A stretch of DNA of 64,000 nucleotides from Psychrobacillus sp. INOP01 (lineage in GTDB: Bacteria; Bacillota; Bacilli; Bacillales_A; Planococcaceae). Location of the stretch: NCBI RefSeq assembly GCF_018140925.1, contig NZ_CP073315.1, forward strand, positions 248,001-312,000, written 5' to 3'. Position numbers and translations under genes: made by a program. Under the pieces are notes generated by a model that did not search any database, was not told where the DNA came from, and saw nothing but the letters and a program-made list of their open reading frames with translations. Below, piece by piece: positions 1 to 8,689 of this stretch. Numbering within the stretch: position 1 is the stretch's first letter; each line of letters starts with the position of its first letter.

Positions 1-371
1 ACACTTTCTGGACTATTTCCAGATCGAGCAAACGACACAAGAATTGTTGGTGTATCTTTGAACAAGTAATGTGAAGGATTAGATACAATATTTGTTGTAG
101 GTATCGATTCGAATTGAACGTTTCGTTTATTTTGTCGTGCTAACTCTGGAGCTAAAGTGTCACCAACAAATGCAGATGTACCAGCACCTGTTAAAATAAC
201 TCGAATCTTATTATGTTTTTTATAAATGGATTCTAAAAATCCTTTGAAAGTATCATTTTGTTCGGAAAAACCAGATATTAATTCATTCCATACAACTGGT
301 TGTTGGTGAATTTCTCTTGTCGTATGTACTGCATTCATTTGTATAATTTTTTCTGTACTCAAATTAAACAT
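1..371 (-). CDS. agaS: SIS-domain sugar-phosphate isomerase/deaminase, AgaS type (3' part outside window)
   Basis: Translating the minus strand from the ATG at 371 gives an open frame to the window edge, beginning MFNLSTEKIIQMNAVHTTRE. It contains the SIS sugar-phosphate binding motif TGAGTSAFVG and, near the edge, the second conserved stretch SFARSGNSPES, both typical of AgaS proteins. AgaS handles tagatose-6-phosphate or galactosamine-6-phosphate in N-acetylgalactosamine catabolism. An AAGGGGGC ribosome binding site precedes the start. The gene begins 13 bases after the LacI gene, so it is the last visible cistron of the GH35 operon. About 123 codons are visible, roughly a third of the family length. 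The AgaS call is firm; the exact substrate is inferred. Confidence 0.82.
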   Translation of the reverse strand, partial: MFNLSTEKIIQMNAVHTTREIHQQPVVWNELISGFSEQNDTFKGFLESIYKKHNKIRVILTGAGTSAFVGDTLAPELARQNKRNVQFESIPTTNIVSNPSHYLFKDTPTILVSFARSGNSPES

Positions 372-384
372 TTATGCTGCCCCC

Positions 385-1383
385 TTATTTTTTTACACTG
401 TTACGGATAATCAAACTTGTTGAAATCAATATTTTCTTTGCGATTTTTCTACCTTTTAAACGTTCTAGTAAAGTGTCAACAGCTGTTTCTCCCATAATTT
501 CTGTATACACTCTGATTGTACTTAAAGAGGGATACATGTATTTGGAAACAGTCATATCATTTATTCCAATAATACTTACTCGATCAGGAATGGCAATGTT
601 AGCCTCATGAAGAGCTCTTAAACTTCCAATAGCCATAACATCACTACTCATAAAAAAGGCAGTCGGTAAATCGTCTTCTAATTCTTCTATCGCTTTTTTC
701 ATTAGATTATATCCATCATCAACAGAGAAGGAACCTACATAAACAAATTTTTCATCATAAACTCCATTTTCCTTCATATATGATTGAAATGTTTTTTCAC
801 GTAAGTCTTGAATCGGTTCAGTTTGACCTTTCAGTTTCTCTCTCCCACCAATAAATCCAATTTTTCTATGATTAGTTGAAAGAAAAAAATCGATTATTTT
901 CTTCGTTGCTTTTTCAAAATCAATGACAATGGCATCATATTTTTCTTCATTTGGACTGTAATCAACGAAAACGACCAAGGGATTAATTATTGTTAATTCC
1001 TTCACTTGCTGATCACTAAATTTACCAACAGCAATAATTCCTTTAATCTCAGCAGCCTTAATATCTTTAATATTATCGAAAAAGTATACTTCGGGATTCA
1101 TGCCAATTTCTTTACAACGTTGTTCAATCCCTAGTCTTATTGACAGATAATAGAGGTCATTTAACTCCTCTTTTTCTGTATACCAATGAACAATGGCAAT
1201 CTTTTGATCTACATATCTTTTAGATGTACTTTTTCGATAGGATAACTCTTCTGCTATTTCAAATATCTTTTTTTTCGTTTCATCTGCTACTGATAAGCTT
1301 GCATCATAATTAAGCACACGTGAAACAGTCGCAGAAGATACACCTGCTTTTTCTGCTATATCTTTAATTGTTGCCACTTTCAA
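385..1383 (-). CDS. LacI/GalR-family transcriptional regulator (galactoside operon 1)
   Basis: This 332-residue protein has a LacI N-terminal helix-turn-helix (ATIKDIAEKAGVSSATVSRV, from residue 3) followed by a periplasmic-binding-protein-like effector domain (GFIGG near residue 180, SSDVMAIGSLRAL near 245). It is clearly paralogous to the regulator at 14401-15399: both share the recognition helix core ATVSRVLN and the C-terminal motif YTE-MGE-AVD-LLER. The family normally represses sugar operons until an inducer binds. The gene lies inside the operon between the GH35 gene and agaS, and an operator-like sequence at 1413-1430 suggests an internal autoregulated promoter. The effector, probably a galactoside or galactosamine derivative, is inferred from neighbours. 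Confidence 0.88.
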   Translation of the reverse strand: MKVATIKDIAEKAGVSSATVSRVLNYDASLSVADETKKKIFEIAEELSYRKSTSKRYVDQKIAIVHWYTEKEELNDLYYLSIRLGIEQRCKEIGMNPEVYFFDNIKDIKAAEIKGIIAVGKFSDQQVKELTIINPLVVFVDYSPNEEKYDAIVIDFEKATKKIIDFFLSTNHRKIGFIGGREKLKGQTEPIQDLREKTFQSYMKENGVYDEKFVYVGSFSVDDGYNLMKKAIEELEDDLPTAFFMSSDVMAIGSLRALHEANIAIPDRVSIIGINDMTVSKYMYPSLSTIRVYTEIMGETAVDTLLERLKGRKIAKKILISTSLIIRNSVKK

Positions 1384-1412
1384 TCACCTTTTCCATTTCT
1401 ATAATTACCGGA

Positions 1413-1430
1413 TTTAGTAGATTATTCTAA
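1413..1430. promoter_or_regulatory. Operator-like imperfect palindrome before the LacI gene
   Basis: The sequence TTTAGTAGATTATTCTAA sits about 30 bases upstream of the regulator start. It resembles the TTTAGTAAA / TTTACTAAA half-sites found before the other galactoside transcripts but is degenerate in its right arm. It could serve autoregulation. Confidence is low because AT-rich DNA often produces such near-matches. Confidence 0.35.
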
Positions 1431-1486
1431 TATATACTATAATACAGTATTTATAGTCACAGAGCAGTGTATAAACTGCTCTTTAA

Positions 1487-3229
1487 TTAGCCAATTTTAT
1501 GGGTATCAATTAACGAAACTTCAGGAGTAATTGTTCCATGCAGTTCAAAAACTAGTATTTCATTTTGACCTTTACGTAATATTGGTCCAGGTAAAAACAA
1601 TGTTTCTTGTGGACCTTTCTCCCAGTACCTTCCTATATTAAATCCATTCACGACAACAAATCCTTTTGTCCAACCAGGTAATTCCACGAAGGTATCTCCA
1701 ATTTCTTCCACATTGAAGGTTCCTTTATAGAATGTAGGTCCTTTAGTCTTTTCAATGTTTGAGCTATAACCTAATAATTCTAGATTGTCCATTGGTAATG
1801 GATACATAGTCCAATCAAATAAGAACTGGTATCCAAACCTAACTCCTTCTGTTATTCCTTTAGGATCAAACATCCTTGGCCCATAATTAACACGCCCCAT
1901 ATTTTCTACTAAAAGGCTAATTTCTACTCCTTCTTTCGGTACCGCAAAAGAAATAGTATTATTTTTCCAACGATCAATTACCCCTTTATATTCATTGTCT
2001 ACGAATACTAATGCACGATCTCGTACTTCTTGAATAGATAACTCAGCTTCTTTGTTTGGACCTTTTAAAAATGTACGATAAAGTGTATATCCATAAGCTT
2101 GGCCCAGTTTTTCCATTGTTTCGGGATTAGCTCTTTCTATTGGTTTACTGATCATTTCTAATGCATCAAATAACGGAATGGACTCAGTCATTAAAACTTT
2201 TCCATAATTCATTTTGGTTATTGGTTCTGGTAATAATAATTTCCCAATATCCTTGTACTTTGCAATTACATCACGTACTGCATAAAATTTAGGGGTGATA
2301 TCACCTGCTTCACTAACTGGACAATCATAATCATAACTAGTTACCGTTGGTTGGTATTCATCTCCAAAGTTAGCTCCATTGTAGAACCCAAAATTTGTAC
2401 CACCATGGAACATATAAAAGTTAACTGAATCCCCCCGTTCAAGCATTTCTTCAAATACTGTTGCAGCTTCAGCTGGGTCCCTTTTATGATGCGATTCTCC
2501 CCAATGATCAAACCATCCATTCCAGTACTCCATTACTATATTTGGGGTATTTGGAAAATACTCTTGAAGTTTAGAAAATGCTTCTACTGGTTTAGAGCCA
2601 AAATTAACGGTTGCTAAAACATTATCAACTGTGCCACCTTGCAACATTAAATCAGTTGGTCCATCAGATGTAAATAAAAGCACATTTACTCCTCTAGCTA
2701 TCATTGCATCTTTTAAAAAGTTGAGATATTTTTTATCATTTCCGAAGCTACCATATTCATTTTCAATTTGCATAGCGATAATAGGTCCACCATTTGTTTG
2801 TAACAATGGCACAAGTTTTTTTATTAAAACGTCATAATAATTATCTACTTTTTCTAGATATGGCTCATAATAAGACCTCAATTTCATATTACTATCAGCT
2901 AAAAGCCATGATGGCAATCCACCAAACTCCCACTCAGCACATATATAAGGGCTTGGCCGAATAATAACGTATAACCCCACTTGCTCTGCAATCCGTATAA
3001 ATTCTTCTATATTCGCAATACCTTCAAAATTGAATTTACCTTCTTTAGGTTCATGCAAATTCCACGGCACGTAAGTTTCTACACAGTTAAAACCACATGC
3101 TTTTAACTTCAATAAACGGTCTTCCCAGTATTCTGGTACAACTCTAAAATAATGAATTGCTCCAGATATGAGTTGAATCGGTTCATTATCCATGTAAAGA
3201 TTTTTTCCTCTAACATTTAAATTATCCAT
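1487..3229 (-). CDS. GH35 beta-galactosidase
   Basis: The 580-residue protein opens with the GH35 signature region (SGAIHYFRVVPEYW, then FNCVETYVPWNLHEP). The proton donor is expected at Glu158 in QIENEYGSFG and the nucleophile at Glu234 in VMEYWNGWFDHWGE. A beta-sandwich C-terminal part follows the barrel. There is no signal peptide, so it should act in the cytoplasm on imported oligosaccharides. It starts 2 bases before the end of the Gfo/Idh gene region (stop at 3232) and is translated in the same operon. Family members such as streptococcal BgaC prefer beta-1,3-linked galactose on HexNAc, which would fit the agaS neighbour, but the linkage cannot be read from the sequence. Confidence 0.93.
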   Translation of the reverse strand: MDNLNVRGKNLYMDNEPIQLISGAIHYFRVVPEYWEDRLLKLKACGFNCVETYVPWNLHEPKEGKFNFEGIANIEEFIRIAEQVGLYVIIRPSPYICAEWEFGGLPSWLLADSNMKLRSYYEPYLEKVDNYYDVLIKKLVPLLQTNGGPIIAMQIENEYGSFGNDKKYLNFLKDAMIARGVNVLLFTSDGPTDLMLQGGTVDNVLATVNFGSKPVEAFSKLQEYFPNTPNIVMEYWNGWFDHWGESHHKRDPAEAATVFEEMLERGDSVNFYMFHGGTNFGFYNGANFGDEYQPTVTSYDYDCPVSEAGDITPKFYAVRDVIAKYKDIGKLLLPEPITKMNYGKVLMTESIPLFDALEMISKPIERANPETMEKLGQAYGYTLYRTFLKGPNKEAELSIQEVRDRALVFVDNEYKGVIDRWKNNTISFAVPKEGVEISLLVENMGRVNYGPRMFDPKGITEGVRFGYQFLFDWTMYPLPMDNLELLGYSSNIEKTKGPTFYKGTFNVEEIGDTFVELPGWTKGFVVVNGFNIGRYWEKGPQETLFLPGPILRKGQNEILVFELHGTITPEVSLIDTHKIG

Positions 3230-3231
3230 AA

Positions 3232-4518
3232 CTAGACAACACCTTCCCCATTAAGTGCTTCATTTGAAAAATTTGCAATTTGAATAACTTTTCCATCTTG
3301 AAGTCTTGATAATTCAGCAGCAAATGCCAATAAGTGACTTTCAAGAGATACAACCGCAGACGTTTTACTTTCCTCACCTTGATAGTTTCGTACTTCTTGT
3401 AAAAAGTCCCTTACTATAGCCTCATCTCCACCACCATGTCCACTTGCTTGCTCTGCTAAGTGCGTAACTGTTTCGTTTTTAGTTAGAAAATCAAAAACAG
3501 ATATAGTGTTGTCATCCATTTTTCCTCTGATTTCACCTTTTGTTCCCATAATTTGAACAATGCGTGTTTGCTCCCTTGTGAATCCACACATACTAAACGT
3601 TGCTGTAGCGCCATTTTCAAACTCTAAATTTACAACTTGGTGATCTACAACATTGTTATCTGAACGATAAACACATTTTCCATAGGGTGTTGTATTTAGA
3701 GCATGTATAATACCAGCTCGGGAATGATCGGTGGTAAACTTTTTCGCCCATCCTCTTCCATCACCTAAATAATATTTTCCTGCGTGAAAAACGCATTCGT
3801 TTTCAATTGGGCATCCATCCAGACAGCGTAAGGGACCATCTTTTGGAGCATTTTCTTCTTTAAAATGCATTAGTGATCCAAATGAACTGATTTGTTTACA
3901 CTTTTGGTTCATCAAGTACATTAAAATATCCATGTCATGACACGATTTTTGTAAGATCATTGGACTTGATATATCACTGTTATTCCAATTACCTCTTACA
4001 AAGCTGTGTGACATATGCATAACTTCTACATTTTCATTTAATTGGATTGAAACAATATCACCTATTTTACCTTCATCTATGATACTTTTAATATTTTGCC
4101 AAAACGGTGTATATCTTAAAACATGACAAATGGTTAATAATTTGTTGTGTTTTTTCGCAACCTCAACCATGGATATACATTCCTTAGGATCAGGCGACAT
4201 CGGTTTTTCCAGTAAAACGTGATAACCTTTCTCGATTGCACGCACAGTTGGCAAATAATGCTCTCGATCTAATGTGCAAATAAGAGCAACATCTGCTTTG
4301 ATATTATGATCCAACATTTCTTCCCATGAGGTGTAGCATTGAGTATCTGATAGAGAAAATTCTTTAGCAAAACTTTTTCTTCTCTCCTGAACTGGCTCCG
4401 CAATTGCTACAAACTCTAATTCATGGGGAAAATTAATGCTATATGGTGCATAAGCTTTAGCCCCTCTATCACCAGCACCAATTAATACTGCTTTTACTTT
4501 TTTCAAGGTATTTCCCAC
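3232..4518 (-). CDS. Gfo/Idh/MocA-family NAD(P)-dependent oxidoreductase with a cysteine cluster
   Basis: The 428-residue protein has an N-terminal Rossmann fold (KAVLIGAGDRGAKAY, residues 8-22), the family motif EKPMSPDP near residue 110 and a C-terminal substrate domain with SCHDMDILMYLM. An unusual patch, CLDGCPIENECVFHA near residue 230, could bind a metal. Members oxidise sugars or inositols; some act as NAD-dependent glycosidases (families GH4/GH109 and 3-keto-glycoside routes). The gene lies between the ABC permeases and the GH35 enzyme in the same operon, so its substrate is probably the imported glycoside or a product of it. The precise reaction is unknown. Confidence 0.85.
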   Translation of the reverse strand: MGNTLKKVKAVLIGAGDRGAKAYAPYSINFPHELEFVAIAEPVQERRKSFAKEFSLSDTQCYTSWEEMLDHNIKADVALICTLDREHYLPTVRAIEKGYHVLLEKPMSPDPKECISMVEVAKKHNKLLTICHVLRYTPFWQNIKSIIDEGKIGDIVSIQLNENVEVMHMSHSFVRGNWNNSDISSPMILQKSCHDMDILMYLMNQKCKQISSFGSLMHFKEENAPKDGPLRCLDGCPIENECVFHAGKYYLGDGRGWAKKFTTDHSRAGIIHALNTTPYGKCVYRSDNNVVDHQVVNLEFENGATATFSMCGFTREQTRIVQIMGTKGEIRGKMDDNTISVFDFLTKNETVTHLAEQASGHGGGDEAIVRDFLQEVRNYQGEESKTSAVVSLESHLLAFAAELSRLQDGKVIQIANFSNEALNGEGVV

Positions 4519-4528
4519 CTTTTACTCT

Positions 4529-5350
4529 TTAATCTTTTATAGCACCAGCCGCAATATTAGAAATAAACTGTTTACTTACAATCAAAAATAATACAATTAG
4601 TGGTACAGTTCCCAATAGTGTTCCAGTCATTACAACAGCCATATCTGTTTGATGTAAACCTTTTAAATTTGCCAAAGCAACCATCAACGTATACTTAGTA
4701 GGATCATTCAATACTATTAGTGGCCATAGATAATCATTCCAAACACCCATAAAAGTAAAAATCCCTAAAAAGGCTATTGCTGGTCTTAAAACAGGCAAGG
4801 CAACACTCCAATACATTCGGAATATCCCACAGCCATCTATTCTAGCCGCATTTAACAAATCATCGTGTATAGCACCTTCAGCATATTGTTTAATCCAAAA
4901 TATTCCAAACGCACTTGCGAGCCCAGGTATTATTAAAGCTTTATAGCTATCAATCCAGCCAAATTCTTGCATCAAAATAAAATTTGGAATTAGTGACAGT
5001 TGTGCTGGTATCATCATAGTTCCAAGGGTGAAAAAAAATAATTTATTTTTACCCGGAAATTCAAACTTTGCAAAAACAAATCCAGCTAATGTACTAAAAA
5101 ACAAAACAAAAGTAGTTGTAATTGTTGAAACAAAAATTGTATTAGTAATTGCTTTTAAGAAGTCGACTTCAGCAAACACTTTTTGTATATTTATTAAAAG
5201 TTGATCACCAAAGGTCCAAATAGGCGGGAATTTAAAGCTAGCACTTGAAATATTTGTAGCCATAACAATTAACCAATAGAAAGGAAAAATTGAAATAATA
5301 ACTCCCAAGACTAAACACATATGTAGTATAAATTTCTTCATTTTAGTCAA
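4529..5350 (-). CDS. Sugar ABC transporter permease, MalG type (operon 1)
   Basis: This is a 273-residue inner-membrane protein with about six hydrophobic segments. The EAA loop (NAARIDGCGIFRMYWSVALP, near residue 165) contacts the ATPase in CUT1 importers. It pairs with the upstream permease at 5375-6214 and the lipoprotein at 6342-7604. The predicted start is a TTG preceded by GAGGTG; an in-frame ATG lies three codons further on. No ATPase gene is present in the operon. Confidence 0.9.
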   Translation of the reverse strand: MTKMKKFILHMCLVLGVIISIFPFYWLIVMATNISSASFKFPPIWTFGDQLLINIQKVFAEVDFLKAITNTIFVSTITTTFVLFFSTLAGFVFAKFEFPGKNKLFFFTLGTMMIPAQLSLIPNFILMQEFGWIDSYKALIIPGLASAFGIFWIKQYAEGAIHDDLLNAARIDGCGIFRMYWSVALPVLRPAIAFLGIFTFMGVWNDYLWPLIVLNDPTKYTLMVALANLKGLHQTDMAVVMTGTLLGTVPLIVLFLIVSKQFISNIAAGAIKD

Positions 5351-5374
5351 ACTTCTTCACCTCTTTTATCTTTA

Positions 5375-6214
5375 TCAACCTTTTCGTTGCACAAACTTCC
5401 AGTTAATTAAAGAGAATAGAATTATTATGAAAAATAATCCAATTGCTATTGCAGATCCATATCCATAAAGATTTTTCACAAATGCTTGTTGATAAAGATA
5501 TAAAACGATTGTTAGACCTTCACCACCTGCTCCACCGGAATTACCAACGAGTAATTGGGGTTCTACAAAGGTCTGCATTCCACCTATAGTAGAAGTAATG
5601 ACAACAAATAGTAAAACCGGTTTTAATAACGGTATCGTGATTTTAGTAAATATCTGGAATGAGCTTGCACCATCAATCTTAGCAGCCTCGTATATATCAC
5701 CGGATATCTTCTGTAAACCTGCAAGGAAAATTATTGCGTTATATCCAGTCCATCGCCAAATAATCATCGCTGAAATAGCGAGCTTCACTCCAAATGAATT
5801 ATTATGCCAATCAATAGCATCAAATCCAAGTAAGGTAACAAAATAATTTATTAAGCCATAGTTAGGTGCAAAGATAACACCAAAAACAATTGCAACTGAT
5901 ACTATTGCCGTTACGTTTGGAAGAAAATATAAAGTTTTGTATAGTCCACTAAACTTCACAAATGCTGAGTTTAATAAGAAGGCAATAACTAAAGCCAGTA
6001 TTATCATTGGGATTGTCGATAATATCCAAATGATTAGCGTATTAGCGATAGACTTCCAAAATAAAGGATCCTTTAATAAATACTCAAAGTTTCGGAAACC
6101 TACAAATTCCATCGTCCCTATACCGTCCCAGCTAGATAGAGAAAGGTATATAGAGAATACAACAGGAAAAATACCAAAAACGAAAAAAATTAAGAAAAAT
6201 GGTGATATAAGCAA
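5375..6214 (-). CDS. Sugar ABC transporter permease, MalF type (operon 1), start uncertain
   Basis: The protein has six hydrophobic segments and an EAA loop (YEAAKIDGASSFQIFTKITI), typical of MalF-like CUT1 permeases. The start given is a TTG at 6214 with AAAGG seven bases upstream, but the same frame stays open upstream to about 6290 with no ATG, GTG or TTG. The extra residues (KEVKKNKGAY just before LLISPFF) look like the normal N-terminus of such permeases. Translation may therefore begin at a rare ATT or ATC behind the AGGTGGTGAGG sequence near 6285-6295. Partner genes are the adjacent permease and the solute-binding lipoprotein. Confidence 0.85.
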   Translation of the reverse strand: MLISPFFLIFFVFGIFPVVFSIYLSLSSWDGIGTMEFVGFRNFEYLLKDPLFWKSIANTLIIWILSTIPMIILALVIAFLLNSAFVKFSGLYKTLYFLPNVTAIVSVAIVFGVIFAPNYGLINYFVTLLGFDAIDWHNNSFGVKLAISAMIIWRWTGYNAIIFLAGLQKISGDIYEAAKIDGASSFQIFTKITIPLLKPVLLFVVITSTIGGMQTFVEPQLLVGNSGGAGGEGLTIVLYLYQQAFVKNLYGYGSAIAIGLFFIIILFSLINWKFVQRKG

Positions 6215-6311
6215 GTATGCGCCTTTATTCTTCTTTACTTCTTTCCATGTGTTTTTTTTATCTATATGATGATTAATAGTTCCGATTTTACCTCACCACC
6301 TAAATTTAATG

Positions 6312-6341
6312 AAAATAGGGGAATTAAAATTCCCCTATTTT
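6312..6341 (-). terminator. Intercistronic hairpin after the binding-protein gene
   Basis: AAAATAGGGGAATT (6312-6325) pairs perfectly with AATTCCCCTATTTT (6328-6341), directly after the stop codon of the solute-binding-protein gene. The following T run on the minus strand is short. It probably causes partial termination or protects the 3' end, giving more binding protein than permease. Similar hairpins follow the other two binding-protein genes in the window. Confidence 0.75.
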
Positions 6342-7604
6342 TTACAGACCTAAATCTCTTTCAATTTTCTCTAATGCATCTAACCACGCTTCTTCAGGAT
6401 CTTTGCCTTTTACTTTCACTAAATCTAATTCGTCTCTGAATGCCGTAAATACTATAGATTCTTTTGAGCCTCTATATGCTTCTTTTACATTTTTAGCTGA
6501 TTCTGCAAATATTTCTGTCGTATTTTGACCTCCAAAAAACTCTTCGTTATGATCAAGTTCATCACTTTCCAAGGCATCCATTTCAGCAGGGAATAAACTT
6601 AGGTTCTTATATGAAGTAATTTGATTTTCAGAAGAATTGATAAATTTAGCAATTTCTGCACTTACTTCTGGATTTTTTGATGATTTCAATACCGCAAGGA
6701 ATGATCCACCATCGTTACCATCATTAATTGGAGATCTAGATACCTTCCATTTACCAGCAGTATCTGGAGTTGTATCAATTAATATGTCCTTTGCCCAAAC
6801 TGGTCCATCGTAACCAACAATCTCGTCATTATTAAGTGCTGCATTCCATTCTTGTGATAGCTCATCAATATTCCCGAAAACTAATCCTTTTTCATCTAAT
6901 TCAATTACTTTATCCCAAGCCTCTTTAATATGTTGTTGATCACCAATAAAGTTATCATTTTCATCAAAAACACGATTATCTAATTTATTTACGTAGTTAG
7001 AAAATGCATCTTTAATTGATGTGACAGCATAACCACCTGTTTTCTCTTTTAACGTTGTTAACACATCGACATAGCCATCCCATGTACTTACTTTTTCCGA
7101 AAGTTCTTCAGGTGAATTGGCAATTCCTGCTTTAGAAAAAATATCTTCTCTATAGAAGAACCCTGTTGGAGCAGTATCTACTGGCACTGCAATCATCGTC
7201 TTACCATCACCAGTAACTGCTTGACTTGTTTTCCAAGTTGGATATATTTTCTCAAGATCCGCTCCACCGTATTCGTAAAGATTCGCAAACTTGTCAGCAT
7301 GTGGTAAGTATTCTGAAACCCATATATTCATTAATACTAAATCAGGTGCATCATCACTATTTTTTGAAGCTAATAATGAACTTAATTTCGTTTTGTAATC
7401 TGAACCTGGAGGTAACTTTTGAGCAACAAACTCTACATCAGGGAACTCCTCTTTGACTTTTTCTAATACAGCTTCGTCTAGTCCTCTATTCCAATACCAT
7501 AGAGTAATTTTATTATCCTCCTTAGCGCTGCTACTCTCATTTCCACATGCACCAAGAATCGCCATTAATAGTACCCCTACAATTAACAATGTGATTTTTT
7601 TCAT
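6342..7604 (-). CDS. Sugar ABC transporter solute-binding lipoprotein (operon 1)
   Basis: Starting at the ATG at 7604 (GGGG ribosome binding site upstream) the protein has 420 residues with a lipoprotein signal MKKITLLIVG...AILGAC, cleaved before the cysteine at about residue 20. The rest is a family 1 extracellular solute-binding protein (ITLWYWNRGLDEAV; EEAWLDALEKIE near the C-terminus). It captures an oligosaccharide outside the membrane for the two permeases. An upstream in-frame start at 7637 would add a non-secretory extension and is unlikely. The ligand is unknown; the context suggests a beta-galactoside or GalNAc-containing oligosaccharide. Confidence 0.9.
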   Translation of the reverse strand: MKKITLLIVGVLLMAILGACGNESSSAKEDNKITLWYWNRGLDEAVLEKVKEEFPDVEFVAQKLPPGSDYKTKLSSLLASKNSDDAPDLVLMNIWVSEYLPHADKFANLYEYGGADLEKIYPTWKTSQAVTGDGKTMIAVPVDTAPTGFFYREDIFSKAGIANSPEELSEKVSTWDGYVDVLTTLKEKTGGYAVTSIKDAFSNYVNKLDNRVFDENDNFIGDQQHIKEAWDKVIELDEKGLVFGNIDELSQEWNAALNNDEIVGYDGPVWAKDILIDTTPDTAGKWKVSRSPINDGNDGGSFLAVLKSSKNPEVSAEIAKFINSSENQITSYKNLSLFPAEMDALESDELDHNEEFFGGQNTTEIFAESAKNVKEAYRGSKESIVFTAFRDELDLVKVKGKDPEEAWLDALEKIERDLGL

Positions 7605-7661
7605 TAGTCGAATCCCCTTTTCCTTATTTTCAAACATATTTACTGAAAGACTAACAATATT

Positions 7662-8615
7662 TTAGTAGTTTTTACTATGCCCTTGATCTCCCTCCTTCAC
7701 TAAGTTGTTATTAATATTTTCAATTCCTTTTAATCCCGCCCCGATTATCCCTGAATTCTCTTTTAGTTCACTTGGGAACAATCTACTGAGGCTATGGAGT
7801 TGTTCTGGAATTAAATATTGTTTCAATGATTCTTTAATTAAACTTAATAAAAATGGATGATTATTCATTACTCCACCACCAATAACAATTTTATGTGGAT
7901 CTAATAAACAAATAATCGAATAAATTCCATGTGCTAGAGAATCCACTACTTGTTTCATTATCACTTTTGCTTCAGGGTCATCTTCTTTATATTTTGTAAA
8001 AAATTCTTTTGTTGTAAGTTCAGTGTTTTCATAAGATTTTTCCGCTAGCTTTTTAATTGCAGGACCTGAAGCCGTTTTCTCTAATCTTTCCATACTATCT
8101 TTTGCAGACATTGCGAAAACAGGCAATAATCCAAGTTCGCCAGCAAATCCATTTCCACGTATAAATGAGCCTTGATGGATAATGGAACAAGAAATTCCAG
8201 TACTTATTGTTAAATATACAAAGGTTTCTTGTTTATTTGCATTAGATGTTTTCCACTCTGCAAATGCAGCCATATATACATCATTATCTATCACTATATT
8301 TTCAATTGAAAAGTAGTCTTGTAATCTTTTTACAATTGGAAAGCCTGTCCAGGACAAATTATTTTGATAAACAGCAATACCATTCTCACGATCCACTTTT
8401 CCTGGTATCCCTACACCTATTCCACTTATTTCCTGTATCACTACTTTAGATTCCTCAAGTACCAACTCGATACATTTAATAACTTGTTTAAACATAAGTT
8501 CTTTATCAGTAGGGTTACTTGCAACTTCTGAACGTCTTAATATTTCTCCCTTTTCATTTATTATCACCGCCGCGATTTTTGTACCGCCAACGTCAACACC
8601 CAATGCATATGTCAC
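7662..8615 (-). CDS. ROK-family sugar kinase lacking the zinc-binding motif
   Basis: The N-terminus YALGVDVGGTKIAAVI carries the ATP-binding DxGGTK motif, GIGVGIPGKVD follows, and NDVYMAAFAEW supplies the catalytic aspartate. The usual ROK zinc site (GHxx...CxCGxxGC) is absent: the corresponding region reads GELGLLPVFAMSAKDSMERL with no cysteine. The start chosen is the GTG at 8615 with GAGTGGTG upstream, giving 317 residues; GTG codons at 8624 and 8627 are alternatives. As first gene of the operon it probably phosphorylates the monosaccharide released by GH35 or by another enzyme, possibly GalNAc given agaS. The specificity is inferred. Confidence 0.82.
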   Translation of the reverse strand: MTYALGVDVGGTKIAAVIINEKGEILRRSEVASNPTDKELMFKQVIKCIELVLEESKVVIQEISGIGVGIPGKVDRENGIAVYQNNLSWTGFPIVKRLQDYFSIENIVIDNDVYMAAFAEWKTSNANKQETFVYLTISTGISCSIIHQGSFIRGNGFAGELGLLPVFAMSAKDSMERLEKTASGPAIKKLAEKSYENTELTTKEFFTKYKEDDPEAKVIMKQVVDSLAHGIYSIICLLDPHKIVIGGGVMNNHPFLLSLIKESLKQYLIPEQLHSLSRLFPSELKENSGIIGAGLKGIENINNNLVKEGDQGHSKNY

Positions 8616-8648
8616 TATTTTCACCACTCAATCTCTTTATCTATAATT

Positions 8649-8662
8649 TGTACACGCTTTCA
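8649..8662. promoter_or_regulatory. Candidate cre (CcpA) site before operon 1
   Basis: TGAAAGCGTGTACA on the minus strand matches the catabolite-responsive consensus TGNAANCGNTNNCA at all fixed positions except one. It lies about 35 bases upstream of the kinase start, in the likely promoter region. It would place the operon under glucose repression. Confidence 0.6.
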
Positions 8663-8689
8663 AAATAAGTAAAATACAACTTTAATAAT

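Noticed and set aside
3232-4518. Calling the Gfo/Idh protein a GH109 alpha-N-acetylgalactosaminidase
   Set aside because: The GalNAc context makes it tempting, but the fold is shared by many dehydrogenases and no family-specific catalytic motif could be verified.
7660-7680. Operator-like TTTAGTAGTTTTTACTAT at the end of the kinase gene
   Set aside because: It lies in coding sequence at the 3' end of the ROK gene and the arms do not form a good palindrome. It is probably a chance match, though an internal site is not excluded.
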